Below are positions 1 to 8,775 of a DNA stretch of 64,000 nt, piece after piece. The stretch is from Caballeronia sp. SBC1 (GTDB lineage Bacteria > Pseudomonadota > Gammaproteobacteria > Burkholderiales > Burkholderiaceae). Every line of letters starts with the position of its first letter. Positions within the stretch are counted from its first letter, which is position 1. The DNA lies in NCBI RefSeq assembly GCF_011493005.1, contig NZ_CP049160.1, forward strand, positions 62,001 to 126,000, in the 5' to 3' direction. The notes under the pieces are model-generated. The model was not told where the DNA came from. It did no database searches and saw only the letters and a program-made list of their open reading frames with translations. The translations under genes were made by a program, and so were the position numbers.

Positions 1-1063
1 GGTCGAAGAACTGGATCGCAGCGTGCTCGAAGTCGCCGCTAAAAGACGCGTCGTTCGGGGCTGTCCAGTTGCCGGGAATGTTCCAAAGCACAGTCCAGCC
101 TGCCTTCGCTCCGTCGGCGACAATCTGGTCCTCAAGCGGGAGGCCACTCTTAAGTGCGAACCGTTGGAGCTTGTCCGGGACAATGACCGGAGCTACTACC
201 GGGTCCGATTCGGATGACGACGATCTGGCTTCGTCCAGTTGAGCGAGAGGCGCGATGTTTGTCGATTGAGTACTCACAGCAACTGGCTTCGAGGTCGAGC
301 GCGGCGGCGCCAATGCTTGTGCCTGCTGGGTAAGTGCGATCGCCGGAACGGCCGTTCGCACAAAATGCGTTGCTGGTGCGGAGGAAGGTTCAATCGTCAG
401 GTCGAGAGCCTCCTTTGCCGCGATCTGGATGCCGGCTGTATCTCCCGTAACGGGAGAGTTCGGCTGCGCTCGCAGGTCGATAAATCCCGCATCAGTGGAG
501 GGAGCTGCTTTCGTCGGCGTACTGGCCCGGACAATGGCCCGAAGTTCTACCCTGCGATCGGGCCCATGACATTCGATGGCCCCAGCGTTTTGCAGCCGCG
601 GGCAATTCTTCGTTACCGGATTGGTATCGCCTACCCCGCTCGCGTCTATCGAAGCCGCTGGGACGCCCTGTTCAATGAAGAACGCCTTCACTGAATTTGC
701 GCGTTGGTCTGATAGGCGTTCGTTGTACTTCGCGCCCCCGATCGGGTCGCTGTGGCCGACAACGCTAAGGCGGCTGATTTGATTGGTGCCGCCGAGGGAG
801 TCAAACAGATTGGCGAGGCTTTCGCGGCCGGCCGGTGATAGCTTCGATGACCCGAAGGCGAACATGGCATCCGCAGAGAGTGTCGCCGTTACCGCGTGTG
901 TAGCACTGGCTGTAATCTGTGGGGACGTGGACGGTGCCTGACTAGGCTGAATGATAGGCGTGTTTGCGGCTGCGCGACTGAGGCTCGGGCTAAGGACGAT
1001 CGCGACGCAGGCCAGCGCAGCGAGCGAGCGCGTCCAGGACGGGTTGTTGCCCAAGGATTCCAT
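1..1063 (-). CDS. OmpA-family protein with TcpQ-like C-terminus (partial, 3' end beyond window)
   Basis: Reading leftward from an ATG at 1063 gives 354 open codons that run off the window edge. A GGAG ribosome site sits just upstream. Residues 1-32 look like a signal peptide (Leu/Ala-rich stretch ending SLSRAAA). Residues about 60-165 carry an OmpA peptidoglycan-binding domain: FAFGSSKLSPAGRESL, then VVGHSDPIGGAKYN, LSDQRANSVKAFF and PDRRVEL. A Pro/Ser-rich linker follows. The last visible part (about 295-354) has GWTVLWNIPGNWTAP then FSGDFEHAAIQFF, which resembles the TcpQ pilus-biogenesis fold. Such proteins occur in type IV pilus or conjugation clusters, so a pilus/transfer locus may lie left of this window; that is inference. 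The domain call is firm, the biological role is not. Confidence 0.82.
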   Translation of the reverse strand, partial: MESLGNNPSWTRSLAALACVAIVLSPSLSRAAANTPIIQPSQAPSTSPQITASATHAVTATLSADAMFAFGSSKLSPAGRESLANLFDSLGGTNQISRLSVVGHSDPIGGAKYNERLSDQRANSVKAFFIEQGVPAASIDASGVGDTNPVTKNCPRLQNAGAIECHGPDRRVELRAIVRASTPTKAAPSTDAGFIDLRAQPNSPVTGDTAGIQIAAKEALDLTIEPSSAPATHFVRTAVPAIALTQQAQALAPPRSTSKPVAVSTQSTNIAPLAQLDEARSSSSESDPVVAPVIVPDKLQRFALKSGLPLEDQIVADGAKAGWTVLWNIPGNWTAPNDASFSGDFEHAAIQFFD

Positions 1064-1761
1064 CAAGTGCTCCAGGAACGGGAAAGGATGCGCCAGAGCT
1101 GGTCTTAGTTGATGCAGCTAACTCAGCGGTATCAGGCGTTCCTGCCGATCATAGTGGAATCGCCTAAAGGTAAATTATTGCGTTTTCAGGTTTTATTCGG
1201 GGAGTTTTGGTTCTGCAACTGTCTTCGAGCTGAAAGTGCAGACGCTAATGAATGACAAGAGCATCGCCCGGCGGTGGCCTACCCTCACTCAGAAATTCTC
1301 GGACGTCCATTGGCGTGCGAGCTTCCGTGTGCTGGGAAAAGGCGACCGAGTAATCGGGTTGGGGCGTTCCGCGGCCTGCATTGCTTCGGAGAGGATATCG
1401 ACCCGGTGGGACGCGGTAACAGTGAGATGGGTGCGCCACGGTGCTATCGGACAAGTGCTGTACGGCCGATCGTGGTGCGCATGTAGTTTTTTGCTTGCCC
1501 TATTTCGATGTTCATACAGCTTTTCGGTATCAGCTACGCGAGCGGTATCGATTTTGTGCTAACGCTTTGCGAGTTCTGCTCCGATTTGCTGATCGCGACT
1601 TGGAACCCCCAACACGACTTAGCGGCATTGATCGCCAGATTCTTCCGATAGCGATGTCTGGCTACCGAGAGCCCCGGACGCCTCTACATCTCCATATGCC
1701 GGCATCGTGCCGCGCGGCGGGAGGTTCATGGATTCGACGTGTCTGATGTCTTGTTCGGCCA
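1064..1761. other. intergenic, no gene recognised
   Basis: About 700 bases between the OmpA-like gene start and the end of rep. Short overlapping ORFs on both strands have no recognisable protein character and no convincing ribosome sites. I see no iterons here. Confidence 0.5.
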
Positions 1762-3042
1762 TCATGCGGTTGCACCGTCAGCGATGTCAGTGCGGCCAAA
1801 CGGGCGGCCTGTCCCTGCGTGGCGCAGCAGCTGCTTGAGCTGAGCCAGGCGCGTATCAATCTCAGGGGTCAGCACGCGGGAAGCAATGACGGTCGGTTCA
1901 GAACGTCTGGATCCTGCGTTTTGCGTCAGACGTTCGCGTCGGCGGGAGGCAAAAGCCTCCTGGTCCTCAGCGGTAGCGACGCGGATTCTGCCGGCATTCA
2001 GGGCTGCGACAAAGGCCGGTTTCCAGGTTCCTGCTGCACGGCGTGGTGCGCACTCGGATGAGCTGTGGACGGTCATGGAATCGCCGCCCTGCCCGATCAC
2101 GATCTGACGTTCACCGGCGAGATCGATGAAGGTTTGATCGGCGCACCGGGCGAGCATCTGTTCAAGCTCGATCGCGTCGAGCTGCTCACGATGGGCACGC
2201 TCGACGCTCGCCTGCTTGACCCGCATCTGGTGTCCAAAATCCACTGGCGAGCGCAGCAGGGTCCGAAGGTAGTTGATGGGCCGCTCGGCTTTTCGCAAAT
2301 GCTCCCAGGTAGCCTCCACCACGTCGGAGAGCATCTTCGAATGCAGCTTGGCCTCGCGCATGAGCTTGAAAATGAGAAATTCATGAAAACCCAGGTTCAG
2401 CAAGCGCGTGAGGTCGCGAGGGACGGTGCCTGATTGTCTCTTTTGAATCTTAGGGTCAAGATCCTTATATATACCTCCGTCTGCCACCGTGGCAGACGGA
2501 GGTACAAACGAAGTCATGAGAGTGGTACTGGCCTGGTCAGAATTCGCGGATAAGGCAGGCGGAAGTGGAGTTGGTGCAGGATCAACGGAAGAGGGCGGGA
2601 GTTCATTAGCGAGGCCCAGGAGGGCTGCAGCACGCTCCGTGAGGTGGATGTATGCGCGGCCGAACAAGCCAGCTTCAACGTAACGGGACTGAGCACGACG
2701 ATCGATGAATCCGGCTCTCTCCAGATCGTCCAGGCTTCGATAGAACGTGCGCATGGATTGCATGGCACGGCCAGTGAGTAGCTCGCGTCTTGCAAAGACA
2801 GCAGCGTATGGTTGAGCGGCGTCGACAGTCCGGGCAAGTGCAGCTAGAACTGCCCGCGCACGTTGTGGAAGTTGCTCAGTGTGATTTGCTCGGAACGCAG
2901 CGCGAAAAATGACCCAGGGAAGGTTCACCGAATCGCAATGAAAAGCGGCGAGGGCAGCCGAATCGGAGCCATCGGTTTGAGTCTGAGGTGCTGAAGGGTA
3001 CAGATCACCCTCGCCAGCAACGAAGCGTTGCGCGATAGACAT
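1762..3042 (-). CDS. putative plasmid replication initiator protein
   Basis: A 426-residue protein, read leftward, immediately downstream of parAB. It has no family motif I can name with certainty. Residues about 90-115 (TGRAMQSMRTFYRSLDDLER) look like a winged-helix DNA-binding segment of the type found in Rep proteins, followed by a basic loop (RRAQSRYVEAGLFGRAY). The middle is low complexity (Ser/Pro). The C-terminal half is rich in charged helices. Size, DNA-binding look and position after parA-parB all fit a replication initiator, as with RepC in repABC replicons, but sequence similarity to RepC is not obvious by eye. The ATG at 3042 lacks a strong ribosome site. Its mRNA leader would be antisense to the small RNA at 3115-3228, which suggests copy-number control. 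An alternative is a plasmid-specific transcription factor. Confidence 0.6.
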   Translation of the reverse strand: MSIAQRFVAGEGDLYPSAPQTQTDGSDSAALAAFHCDSVNLPWVIFRAAFRANHTEQLPQRARAVLAALARTVDAAQPYAAVFARRELLTGRAMQSMRTFYRSLDDLERAGFIDRRAQSRYVEAGLFGRAYIHLTERAAALLGLANELPPSSVDPAPTPLPPALSANSDQASTTLMTSFVPPSATVADGGIYKDLDPKIQKRQSGTVPRDLTRLLNLGFHEFLIFKLMREAKLHSKMLSDVVEATWEHLRKAERPINYLRTLLRSPVDFGHQMRVKQASVERAHREQLDAIELEQMLARCADQTFIDLAGERQIVIGQGGDSMTVHSSSECAPRRAAGTWKPAFVAALNAGRIRVATAEDQEAFASRRRERLTQNAGSRRSEPTVIASRVLTPEIDTRLAQLKQLLRHAGTGRPFGRTDIADGATA

Positions 3043-3080
3043 GTCGAGCGGTCCATTTACAAATAAACGGATTTCAATGC

Positions 3081-3108
3081 TTGACTGTCGATCTCGTTGC
3101 GCTACACT
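3081..3108 (+). promoter_or_regulatory. sigma70-type promoter for small RNA
   Basis: TTGACT at 3081-3086, 16-base spacer, TACACT at 3103-3108. It points rightward, away from rep and toward a terminator 80 bases downstream, with no ORF in between. Confidence 0.65.
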
Positions 3109-3114
3109 CCGGGT

Positions 3115-3228
3115 TGAGAGCAGTCCCTTTCCAGTTTCCAGCTGGGGAGTCTAGTGAGTGACGAGAATCGTTAGTCAAGTCCACTTACGCAAAAGCCCGC
3201 GGTTTCCAGCCGGGGGCTTTTGTCTTTT
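3115..3228 (+). ncRNA. candidate antisense (counter-transcribed) RNA controlling rep
   Basis: A short unit of about 110 bases runs from the promoter at 3081-3108 to the terminator hairpin at 3191-3221. Two hairpins are visible. The first has an 8-bp stem (3127-3134 with 3142-3149) and loop TTTCCAG at 3135-3141. The second is the terminator, with the same 7-base loop TTTCCAG at 3203-3209. It lies opposite the parB-rep intergenic region, exactly where repABC plasmids encode their ctRNA. By analogy it would pair with the rep leader and lower Rep synthesis. The transcript itself is inferred from promoter and terminator alone. Confidence 0.55.
3191..3224 (+). terminator. rho-independent terminator of the small RNA
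   Basis: A 12-bp stem with one mismatch (AAAAGCCCGCGG against CCGGGGGCTTTT), loop TTTCCAG, followed by TTTTGTCTTTT. It may also act weakly in the leftward direction after parB. Confidence 0.75.
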
Positions 3229-3236
3229 ATGGGGCC

Positions 3237-3254
3237 TTACTGCATGAGTCCTCC
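3237..3254 (-). promoter_or_regulatory. possible two-codon leader ORF in the rep mRNA
   Basis: On the minus strand a strong Shine-Dalgarno GGAGG (3254-3250) is followed four bases later by ATG CAG TAA (3245-3237). This sits between parB and rep, directly before the complement of the terminator hairpin. Translation of such a mini-ORF could influence folding of the rep leader. It may be chance. Confidence 0.3.
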
Positions 3255-3301
3255 GCGTATGTTAAGACTCTTAATGCATTGATTTTAAACAACATTATTT
3301 C

Positions 3302-4315
3302 TTAAATGCTTTCGGATGGGTTCTTAGACTCGTTTTCAAGGAGTGCCCGGATGCCTGCATGCAAACGCTCCGCTTCAGCTTCCGACTTGAACTCCAGGCG
3401 TACGACATTCTTGGCTCGCCGCATTTCGCAGTACGTCGTCTTGCCCTGCTTAATTTTGTCCGACGCTGGGCTGGCCGCTTCCTTCTTCGGCTTTGTCGCA
3501 TCCTGGCCGGCCAGCTTTACTGCCTGACTCTGATCGATCTCGCCAGCTGCCAGTCTCCTAACGGCGTCCGTAACTTGTGTAGTTTTCCCCTGCTTCGCAA
3601 TTCCGGCTAGTGCGGCCACTGCAGTCGAGCCAATGATGTCCGGCTGTCCTTCGATCACCGAAAGGGCGTCAAGCGGCAACTGGTCAAACGCGAAGATGTA
3701 GGAGACCATAGCGGGCGTCACGCCGAACTGGTCCGCAATCGCCGCTTGGGTCAATCCCGGAGTGCGTTCAATGCGAATCTTGAAGCCAAGATACTTCTCG
3801 TAGTCCGTCAGTCCTGACTGCATCAGGTTGGCATTGAAGGCGCCGTCGGTGACCTCGTCGTCACTCCCTTCAATGACCACGCACCTGATCACCTCGCGCC
3901 CGATCTCTCGGAACGCATCAACACGATGGTGACCGGACACGATCTCGAAACGCCCGTCTGCAGTCTTGCGAACCACCACGGGGTGGATTAGCTTGTTATG
4001 CCGCAAGTTTTCACGCAGCTCAGCATACTTTTCCGCCGTCATCTTTCGACGACGACCGGGGATTTCGACCAGTGCATCAAGACCTAACTCCGCGCCTGCA
4101 TCAGACGCCACCTGAAGTTCCTGGCGCAGCTTGCCGATCTGGAGTTCCAGATCGGCAACCAGTTTGTCTTTAGCTGCCAGCATCGGCATGGCTTCGAGCA
4201 GCCGCCCGGGCGCCGTCTTAGGGCCGCCGTCGGTCGGTCGTGTACTTGCTCGGTTCTCATCGGAAGCCGCCGCGATGGCAGCGTTCTTCGCTGCTAGCTT
4301 GTCCCGCAAGTTCAT
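3302..4315 (-). CDS. parB: ParB-family partition protein
   Basis: A 337-residue centromere-binding protein. The start chosen (ATG at 4315) has a perfect GGAGGTG ribosome site and overlaps the parA stop as ATGA, so translation is coupled; a longer ORF upstream in the same frame is an artefact. Residues 45-72 look coiled-coil. The ParB/Srx nuclease-like fold covers about 80-170, with VSGHHRVDAFREIG at 127-139 (the GxxRxxA-type box appears as GHHRVDA) and the second box around NANLMQSGLTDYEKYLGF. A helix-turn-helix lies at 188-210 (GLTQAAIADQFGVTPAMVSY). A Lys/Ala-rich linker leads to a short C-terminal dimerisation region. It would bind parS on the plasmid and stimulate ParA. No repeated parS could be assigned with certainty; the inverted repeat at 5951-5988 is one candidate. 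Confidence 0.93.
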   Translation of the reverse strand: MNLRDKLAAKNAAIAAASDENRASTRPTDGGPKTAPGRLLEAMPMLAAKDKLVADLELQIGKLRQELQVASDAGAELGLDALVEIPGRRRKMTAEKYAELRENLRHNKLIHPVVVRKTADGRFEIVSGHHRVDAFREIGREVIRCVVIEGSDDEVTDGAFNANLMQSGLTDYEKYLGFKIRIERTPGLTQAAIADQFGVTPAMVSYIFAFDQLPLDALSVIEGQPDIIGSTAVAALAGIAKQGKTTQVTDAVRRLAAGEIDQSQAVKLAGQDATKPKKEAASPASDKIKQGKTTYCEMRRAKNVVRLEFKSEAEAERLHAGIRALLENESKNPSESI

Positions 4316-5544
4316 GCCGGCACCTCCAGCGATTGCGCCTCCAGCGTCCACAGTGCGGTGAGCTGTTGGTCTATCATCTCGGCGAATCGGTCGTAGGCCT
4401 CCCGCGCACGCTGATACGTTTTGTTGCTGCCTTCGTACTTGGAGATGTCGTAAACCGTCCCGAACTCCATCGATGCTGTCGTCGTCACGGTCGTCGCCGG
4501 GATCTCGATCGGGAGCACCAAGCTGTCGTACGAGCGCGTGATCCACTCGCGTACCTTGTTAGTCGCGATCTGATTTGAGTCCACTTTCGTCAACAAAACG
4601 TGCAGGAAGTCAAAACGCTTGTCGAGCTCAGGCACGACGTTCTTCATGCTCTTGCCAAGATCAGTAAAGAGGGACCAGAACTGGGTCGAGGATGCATAGT
4701 CGAGCGCATTGGGCGGAATAGGCACAATCAAGCCATTCGCCGCCATAAAGGCGTTAATGGTCACGTAGGACAGGGCTGGGGGCGTGTCGATAATGATGGC
4801 GTCGTACCGGTCGAGCAGTGGTTCCAGGCCGGCATTAAGCACGTCCCAAAACCTAAACGTCGAGTCTTGCGATTGTTTGAACGGTAGATAAAACTCAGCC
4901 GAGAATAGGGCAGCACTCGCTGGGATCAAGTCGATGCCATCCCAATATGTCGCCTGAACGGCATATTCCAGGTCGGGCTGTTCACCGTAAATTAACGGGA
5001 GAATGGTCTGGTCTTCGGTGACCTCACTATCGGCGATCACACCGTTCAAGGCACTCAGCGACGCTTGCGGATCCAGGTCCACTAAAAGCACGCGGCGGCC
5101 GAAGAGGGAAAGGCCTTGCGCCAGCGTCATTGCAGTCGTTGTCTTAGTAACGCCGCCCTTGAAGTTACCGATGGCTATTTTCTTGCCCTTGACGCCTTCC
5201 GGGCGGGGCGTGAACGGCCCTACCTTTTTGATCCACTCGCGAGCCTGTACTAAAGTAAACTCACGCGATCGCGGCATACTGGTGCCCTGAGGCAAGCCCA
5301 GTTCGGCGCGCTCCCAGTAATAGTTCACTTTCTTCCGATCAATCCGACAGAGCGCTGCGAGCTGTGGTGTCGTGAACACCGGCGGATGTTTTTTCGGATG
5401 TGGCAGCAGCATTTGCTCCCGGACAGTCAACAAGGTTTCGTTGGCGTGATCCGAGATAATTTCAATGTCGTCGAGCGCGAATGACGTGGGGGTGTTGTTC
5501 ACGGTGGTCGCGATCGAGACGATGGGCTTACCATTGGCTCCCAT
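4312..5544 (-). CDS. parA: ParA-family partition ATPase
   Basis: A 410-residue type Ia ParA. Residues about 57-90 form an N-terminal DNA-binding segment (FTTPQLAALCRIDRKKVNYY), typical of plasmid ParA proteins that autoregulate their operon. The deviant Walker A KGGVTKTT is at 129-136, the A' box is VLLVDLDPQASLS, and the Walker B region is AIIIDTPPA. The length matches the family. It starts at an ATG with AGGA a little upstream and ends overlapping parB by four bases. It should use ATP cycling on nucleoid DNA to separate plasmid copies with ParB. Expression is probably repressed by its own N-terminal domain binding upstream of 5544. Confidence 0.94.
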   Translation of the reverse strand: MGANGKPIVSIATTVNNTPTSFALDDIEIISDHANETLLTVREQMLLPHPKKHPPVFTTPQLAALCRIDRKKVNYYWERAELGLPQGTSMPRSREFTLVQAREWIKKVGPFTPRPEGVKGKKIAIGNFKGGVTKTTTAMTLAQGLSLFGRRVLLVDLDPQASLSALNGVIADSEVTEDQTILPLIYGEQPDLEYAVQATYWDGIDLIPASAALFSAEFYLPFKQSQDSTFRFWDVLNAGLEPLLDRYDAIIIDTPPALSYVTINAFMAANGLIVPIPPNALDYASSTQFWSLFTDLGKSMKNVVPELDKRFDFLHVLLTKVDSNQIATNKVREWITRSYDSLVLPIEIPATTVTTTASMEFGTVYDISKYEGSNKTYQRAREAYDRFAEMIDQQLTALWTLEAQSLEVPA

Positions 5545-6536
5545 GGGATCCGTCCTGTATCGGGTGATCTAACGGATTCGCCGCTGGTCGAACTATTGAG
5601 CGCTGATCGGCGAATTTGCTCGAAATGTACCCGGTAAACATGGGAACTGCAAGTAAACTTTCAACGTCTTCGCAAGGCGCATCGCTTGTCCAGTATGGCT
5701 GTCGGGCCGATTTCTCGACATCACGTCAAAAACAAAGGGCAGAAAGCGTCATAGTTCTGAACCCTGCATCTGCCCAACCGCAGTCCGTCAGCAAAGAAGG
5801 TCAAGCTGACGGGAACGTAGAAGGGGCCACAATCGGGGCCGCAATCGAGCTCAAAGAGCGGCACCTACAGCGCAACCGAGGCCGACAGCGCGGGGACAGC
5901 CGGGCGGCCAGAGCAAGGGTTTGCGTGTGTTGTCGGCACGGGTCAGTCCAAAACTACTGAACATTAGCGCGGTAATGTTCAGTAGTTTGCCGGCCAGCCT
6001 AAGCAGCGCGGGGTTCTACGGCCGTCCAGCAACGGCCTGTGTTCGCCAGTAGGGCACGTTGAGGTGTTTGCCGAACAGCACGTCCGGACCGAGTATCGAA
6101 GCGGGTGGTGTTGTCTACTTTCGCTCGATCACCCCGGCCGGACTGCGTAGGAGCGCTTTCCGCGACACGTCAGGGCCGTGAAACAATCAACCCCAAATTG
6201 GCGTGGCCCGAAAGCTATACCCAGCATGGGTTGGTGGCATTAAAGGCCGAAATGTTTCACGCTGGAGCGAAACCTTCTTGCGCTTGAAGCGATTCAAATG
6301 GGGATTTTTCGATCTCTGACGGCAATTCATCGATATCCGCGGTCGCTTGTATCGATTGCGTCTCAAAGCGTATCAACCACTACGTTAAGAATCCAGACAC
6401 AGTCTCCCGCGCTATCACCCGTCATGAAGTCAACGAATGGGCCACGGGCACAATTGAAGGAATCTCCGGTACGCTCGCTAACGCGACCGGCTCGTGAGCG
6501 GTTGCCGAGAACGCGAATAACAACCGGAGAGAAAAG
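5545..6536. other. intergenic region upstream of parA and of the Mrr-like gene
   Basis: About 990 bases with no convincing gene. It holds the perfect inverted repeat at 5951-5988 and presumably the parA promoter. Short rightward ORFs (5616-5960, 6298-6540) show no protein-like character. Confidence 0.5.
5951..5988. repeat. perfect 16-bp inverted repeat (candidate parS, operator or resolution site)
   Basis: AAACTACTGAACATTA at 5951-5966 and its exact reverse complement at 5973-5988, separated by GCGCGG. There is no T-run, so it is not a typical terminator. It lies about 400 bases upstream of parA. A centromere-like site, a repressor operator, or a recombination site are all possible. Confidence 0.6.
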
Positions 6537-7460
6537 ATGAGCCTGAGCTTCACAGAACAGGCCGTTGTCACCGAACTGGCGACGTTGCTCTACGAGTTTC
6601 TGCCGGCAAGCGGAAATAACGCGACGTCATTTCCATTGGCCGCCGCGCAGTCTGGTCTCGCGCAGGGATGGCCGGCACAACCGGGTGTCAGCAAACGGCC
6701 TGGCATCACGCATCTGGTCAGATGGACGTTGGAGCACCGGCGCGACCGGTTCTGTGCGCTGATTGAGGTCATTGTCGGCCAATCTATGCAGTGGCGCAGC
6801 CGCAAGCCCGACCCTTTATCACGCGCCGAAATCGAACACCTGAACAGGCTGCTCGAACGCCTCCACTTTAAGATTCCGGCCCTGTGGGACAACGCGTTCC
6901 TGGAGAGCCTACCCGGCGGCGGCAATTCCGCTCCCTCGGCGCCCGCTGCGAAATCGACGACCGCTACGGTGGTATCTGAAGATCGGCGGTCTGCGCTGCA
7001 GCGCGCGCTCCTTGAACTTCATGCACTGGAACCACAGCCGCGCGGGTTTGCCTTTGAGAAATTCTTGGTTGAATTGTTTGACGCTTATGGCCTCGCTCCG
7101 CGCGGCAGCTTCAGACTGCAGGGAGAGCAGATTGACGGCAGCGTGGTGCTTGGACACGAAACCTATCTCTTTGAGGCAAAGTGGCAGAACGCGCTTACAG
7201 GCGTTGGTGACCTTCATGCTTTCGCAGGAAAGGTCCGTACACGAGCTACATGGACTCGTGGCCTTTTTATTAGTCACGCGGGATTCAGCCCGGATGCCCT
7301 GGTTGCCTTTGGCCGGAGCCAGCCCGTGATCTGTATCGAAGGGCTTGACCTGTATGAAACTCTGCAAGGAGCGACCGGGCTCGAAGCGGTGTTGGCTGCC
7401 AAGGTACGACGTGCGGCGGAAACCGGACAACCATTCGTGCGTTACAGGGATCTGTTTTAG
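6537..7460 (+). CDS. Mrr-like restriction endonuclease (PD-(D/E)XK)
   Basis: A 307-residue protein with a good ribosome site (GGAGAG) before the ATG. Residues 1-130 form an all-helical N-terminal domain I do not recognise. Residues about 170-270 match the Mrr-type nuclease fold: GFAFEKFLVELFDAYGL (helix with Glu), then GEQIDGSVVLGHETYLFEAKWQN, supplying the acidic residue in QIDG and the EAK motif of the catalytic core, then a helix and WTRGLFISHAGFS. Mrr-like enzymes usually cut modified foreign DNA, so a stand-alone defence nuclease is likely. The helical N-terminal domain could read the target or bind a partner. There is no methylase beside it, which agrees with type IV behaviour. Confidence 0.78.
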   Translation: MSLSFTEQAVVTELATLLYEFLPASGNNATSFPLAAAQSGLAQGWPAQPGVSKRPGITHLVRWTLEHRRDRFCALIEVIVGQSMQWRSRKPDPLSRAEIEHLNRLLERLHFKIPALWDNAFLESLPGGGNSAPSAPAAKSTTATVVSEDRRSALQRALLELHALEPQPRGFAFEKFLVELFDAYGLAPRGSFRLQGEQIDGSVVLGHETYLFEAKWQNALTGVGDLHAFAGKVRTRATWTRGLFISHAGFSPDALVAFGRSQPVICIEGLDLYETLQGATGLEAVLAAKVRRAAETGQPFVRYRDLF

Positions 7461-7782
7461 GCGCTGCGACATAACATTGTGTCGCATCCCCAGTAGTAAA
7501 ACTGGATACCGCCCAGACATCGACGCGAAGTCCTCGGCGACCGAATGCAAGGAAACGGAATTCGTGAGACTGGCGTCTGGTTCGCGAGGCTGAGATTAAC
7601 CGTCTAAACCCGCTTCCAGCCGTTTTAGGATGACTAAGGAATGCAGCGACCTCGGCGGACAGCTCGTTCATGCGTTGCCTGAAAAGCATGCATTCGCTCA
7701 GATCAGCGTTGATGAGAGCACATCGAACTTGTGCTAACGCATGCTAGTCTGTTCCTGCTGTAACACCAAAAAGGAGAGGGCC

Positions 7783-8037
7783 ATGTACAGAATGTTCAAT
7801 CCCATGAATGCGGGCGATGACGTAGGCGTCGATTTTGATCTTGAGGTCAACGGCGTGGTGCAACATTTTTGCGTCAGCAGCGAAGCCATTGAAGACCTGA
7901 CCAAACGCGAAAAGCTTCACGGCAAAGAGTTGACCGACGCGTTCCAACTAAAAGCTGACCTGATTTGCGAAGTCGCACAGCGCAAAGACGGTTCGCCTAG
8001 TAGCGGGCGAATCCTGTTGAAGACCTCGGACTTCTGA
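7783..8037 (+). CDS. small conserved protein, DUF1488-like
   Basis: An 84-residue protein. The ATG at 7783 is preferred over an upstream start because GGAGAG lies directly before it. The pattern of a beta-rich start (VDFDLEVNGVVQHFCVSSEAIEDL) and a C-terminal ILLKTSDF resembles DUF1488 proteins of Burkholderiales, whose role is unknown. It follows the Mrr-like gene after about 320 bases, so it is probably a separate unit. Confidence 0.6.
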   Translation: MYRMFNPMNAGDDVGVDFDLEVNGVVQHFCVSSEAIEDLTKREKLHGKELTDAFQLKADLICEVAQRKDGSPSSGRILLKTSDF

Positions 8038-8094
8038 ATCGGGGACAGCCCGCCGAAGCGACCATAAAACGCACGAAAGGAACGACGAGTCATC

Positions 8095-8775
8095 ATGCCG
8101 ATGCACAGGGATGCAAGGACACAAGTAGGTTGGCTGGTCTTATCCGCTTCGTTTCTCCTCGGGGGCCTTACCGTTGGCGTTTTTGCGGCGACCGCCTATC
8201 ATACGGGCGATTTTTTGAGTTCCGCCGACGCAACGCAAAAATGGTCTATCTGGTCTTCTATCGGCGCGTGCCTTGGCTCATTCGCCGCTGTCATCGGCGT
8301 GGGCGTGGCGGCATGGAGCTTTCGATCACAGGTACAGCAAAGCAAAATCACACTCGGCGCGGACATGCTGTTGAAGTTGACCGAAACCTTCGATAGTCCC
8401 CGTATGCACGAAGCGCGTTATCGGGCGGCGCATTACCTCCAAAGCACAGGGCTGCGAGACAGCGGCCTGATCAGCAACTCACATGTCGACACAGTGCTGG
8501 ACTTCTTCGAACAAGTCGCATTGCTTGAACGTCGGGGCGCTATTCAAACCGAATTTGTATGGCACGCATTCTACGAGTGGATATTCAACTACTACCACCT
8601 GACGAAGAACTATCGCGCCGAAGTACGCAGATCCGATCCGACCGTCTGGGGTGATTTTGAAATGCTCTACGCGCGGGTTCTAGAGCGACAACGGGCCGAC
8701 GCGGCGACCTGTCCGACGCATAGCGAACTCGTCGCATTCGTCGGGGAAGAACAGGCCTTGAGGCCGCTCCATTGA
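8095..8775 (+). CDS. membrane protein, DUF4760-like
   Basis: A 226-residue protein with two N-terminal membrane helices (about 11-33 and 50-75) followed by a cytoplasmic helical domain with LTETFDSPRMHEARYRAA and VLDFFEQVALLERRGAI. This layout matches the DUF4760 group of small membrane proteins of unknown function. An AAGGAA ribosome-like sequence precedes the ATG by about a dozen bases. It lies 57 bases after the DUF1488-like gene and may be in the same operon. Confidence 0.6.
   Translation: MPMHRDARTQVGWLVLSASFLLGGLTVGVFAATAYHTGDFLSSADATQKWSIWSSIGACLGSFAAVIGVGVAAWSFRSQVQQSKITLGADMLLKLTETFDSPRMHEARYRAAHYLQSTGLRDSGLISNSHVDTVLDFFEQVALLERRGAIQTEFVWHAFYEWIFNYYHLTKNYRAEVRRSDPTVWGDFEMLYARVLERQRADAATCPTHSELVAFVGEEQALRPLH

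Noticed and set aside
4316..4546. 77-residue N-terminal extension of ParB
   Set aside because: It lies within the parA coding end; the ATG at 4315 has a perfect ribosome site and couples to the parA stop.
5616..5960. Rightward ORF of 114 codons upstream of parA
   Set aside because: No ribosome site, low-complexity translation rich in Ser, Gln and Arg, and its end overlaps the perfect inverted repeat.
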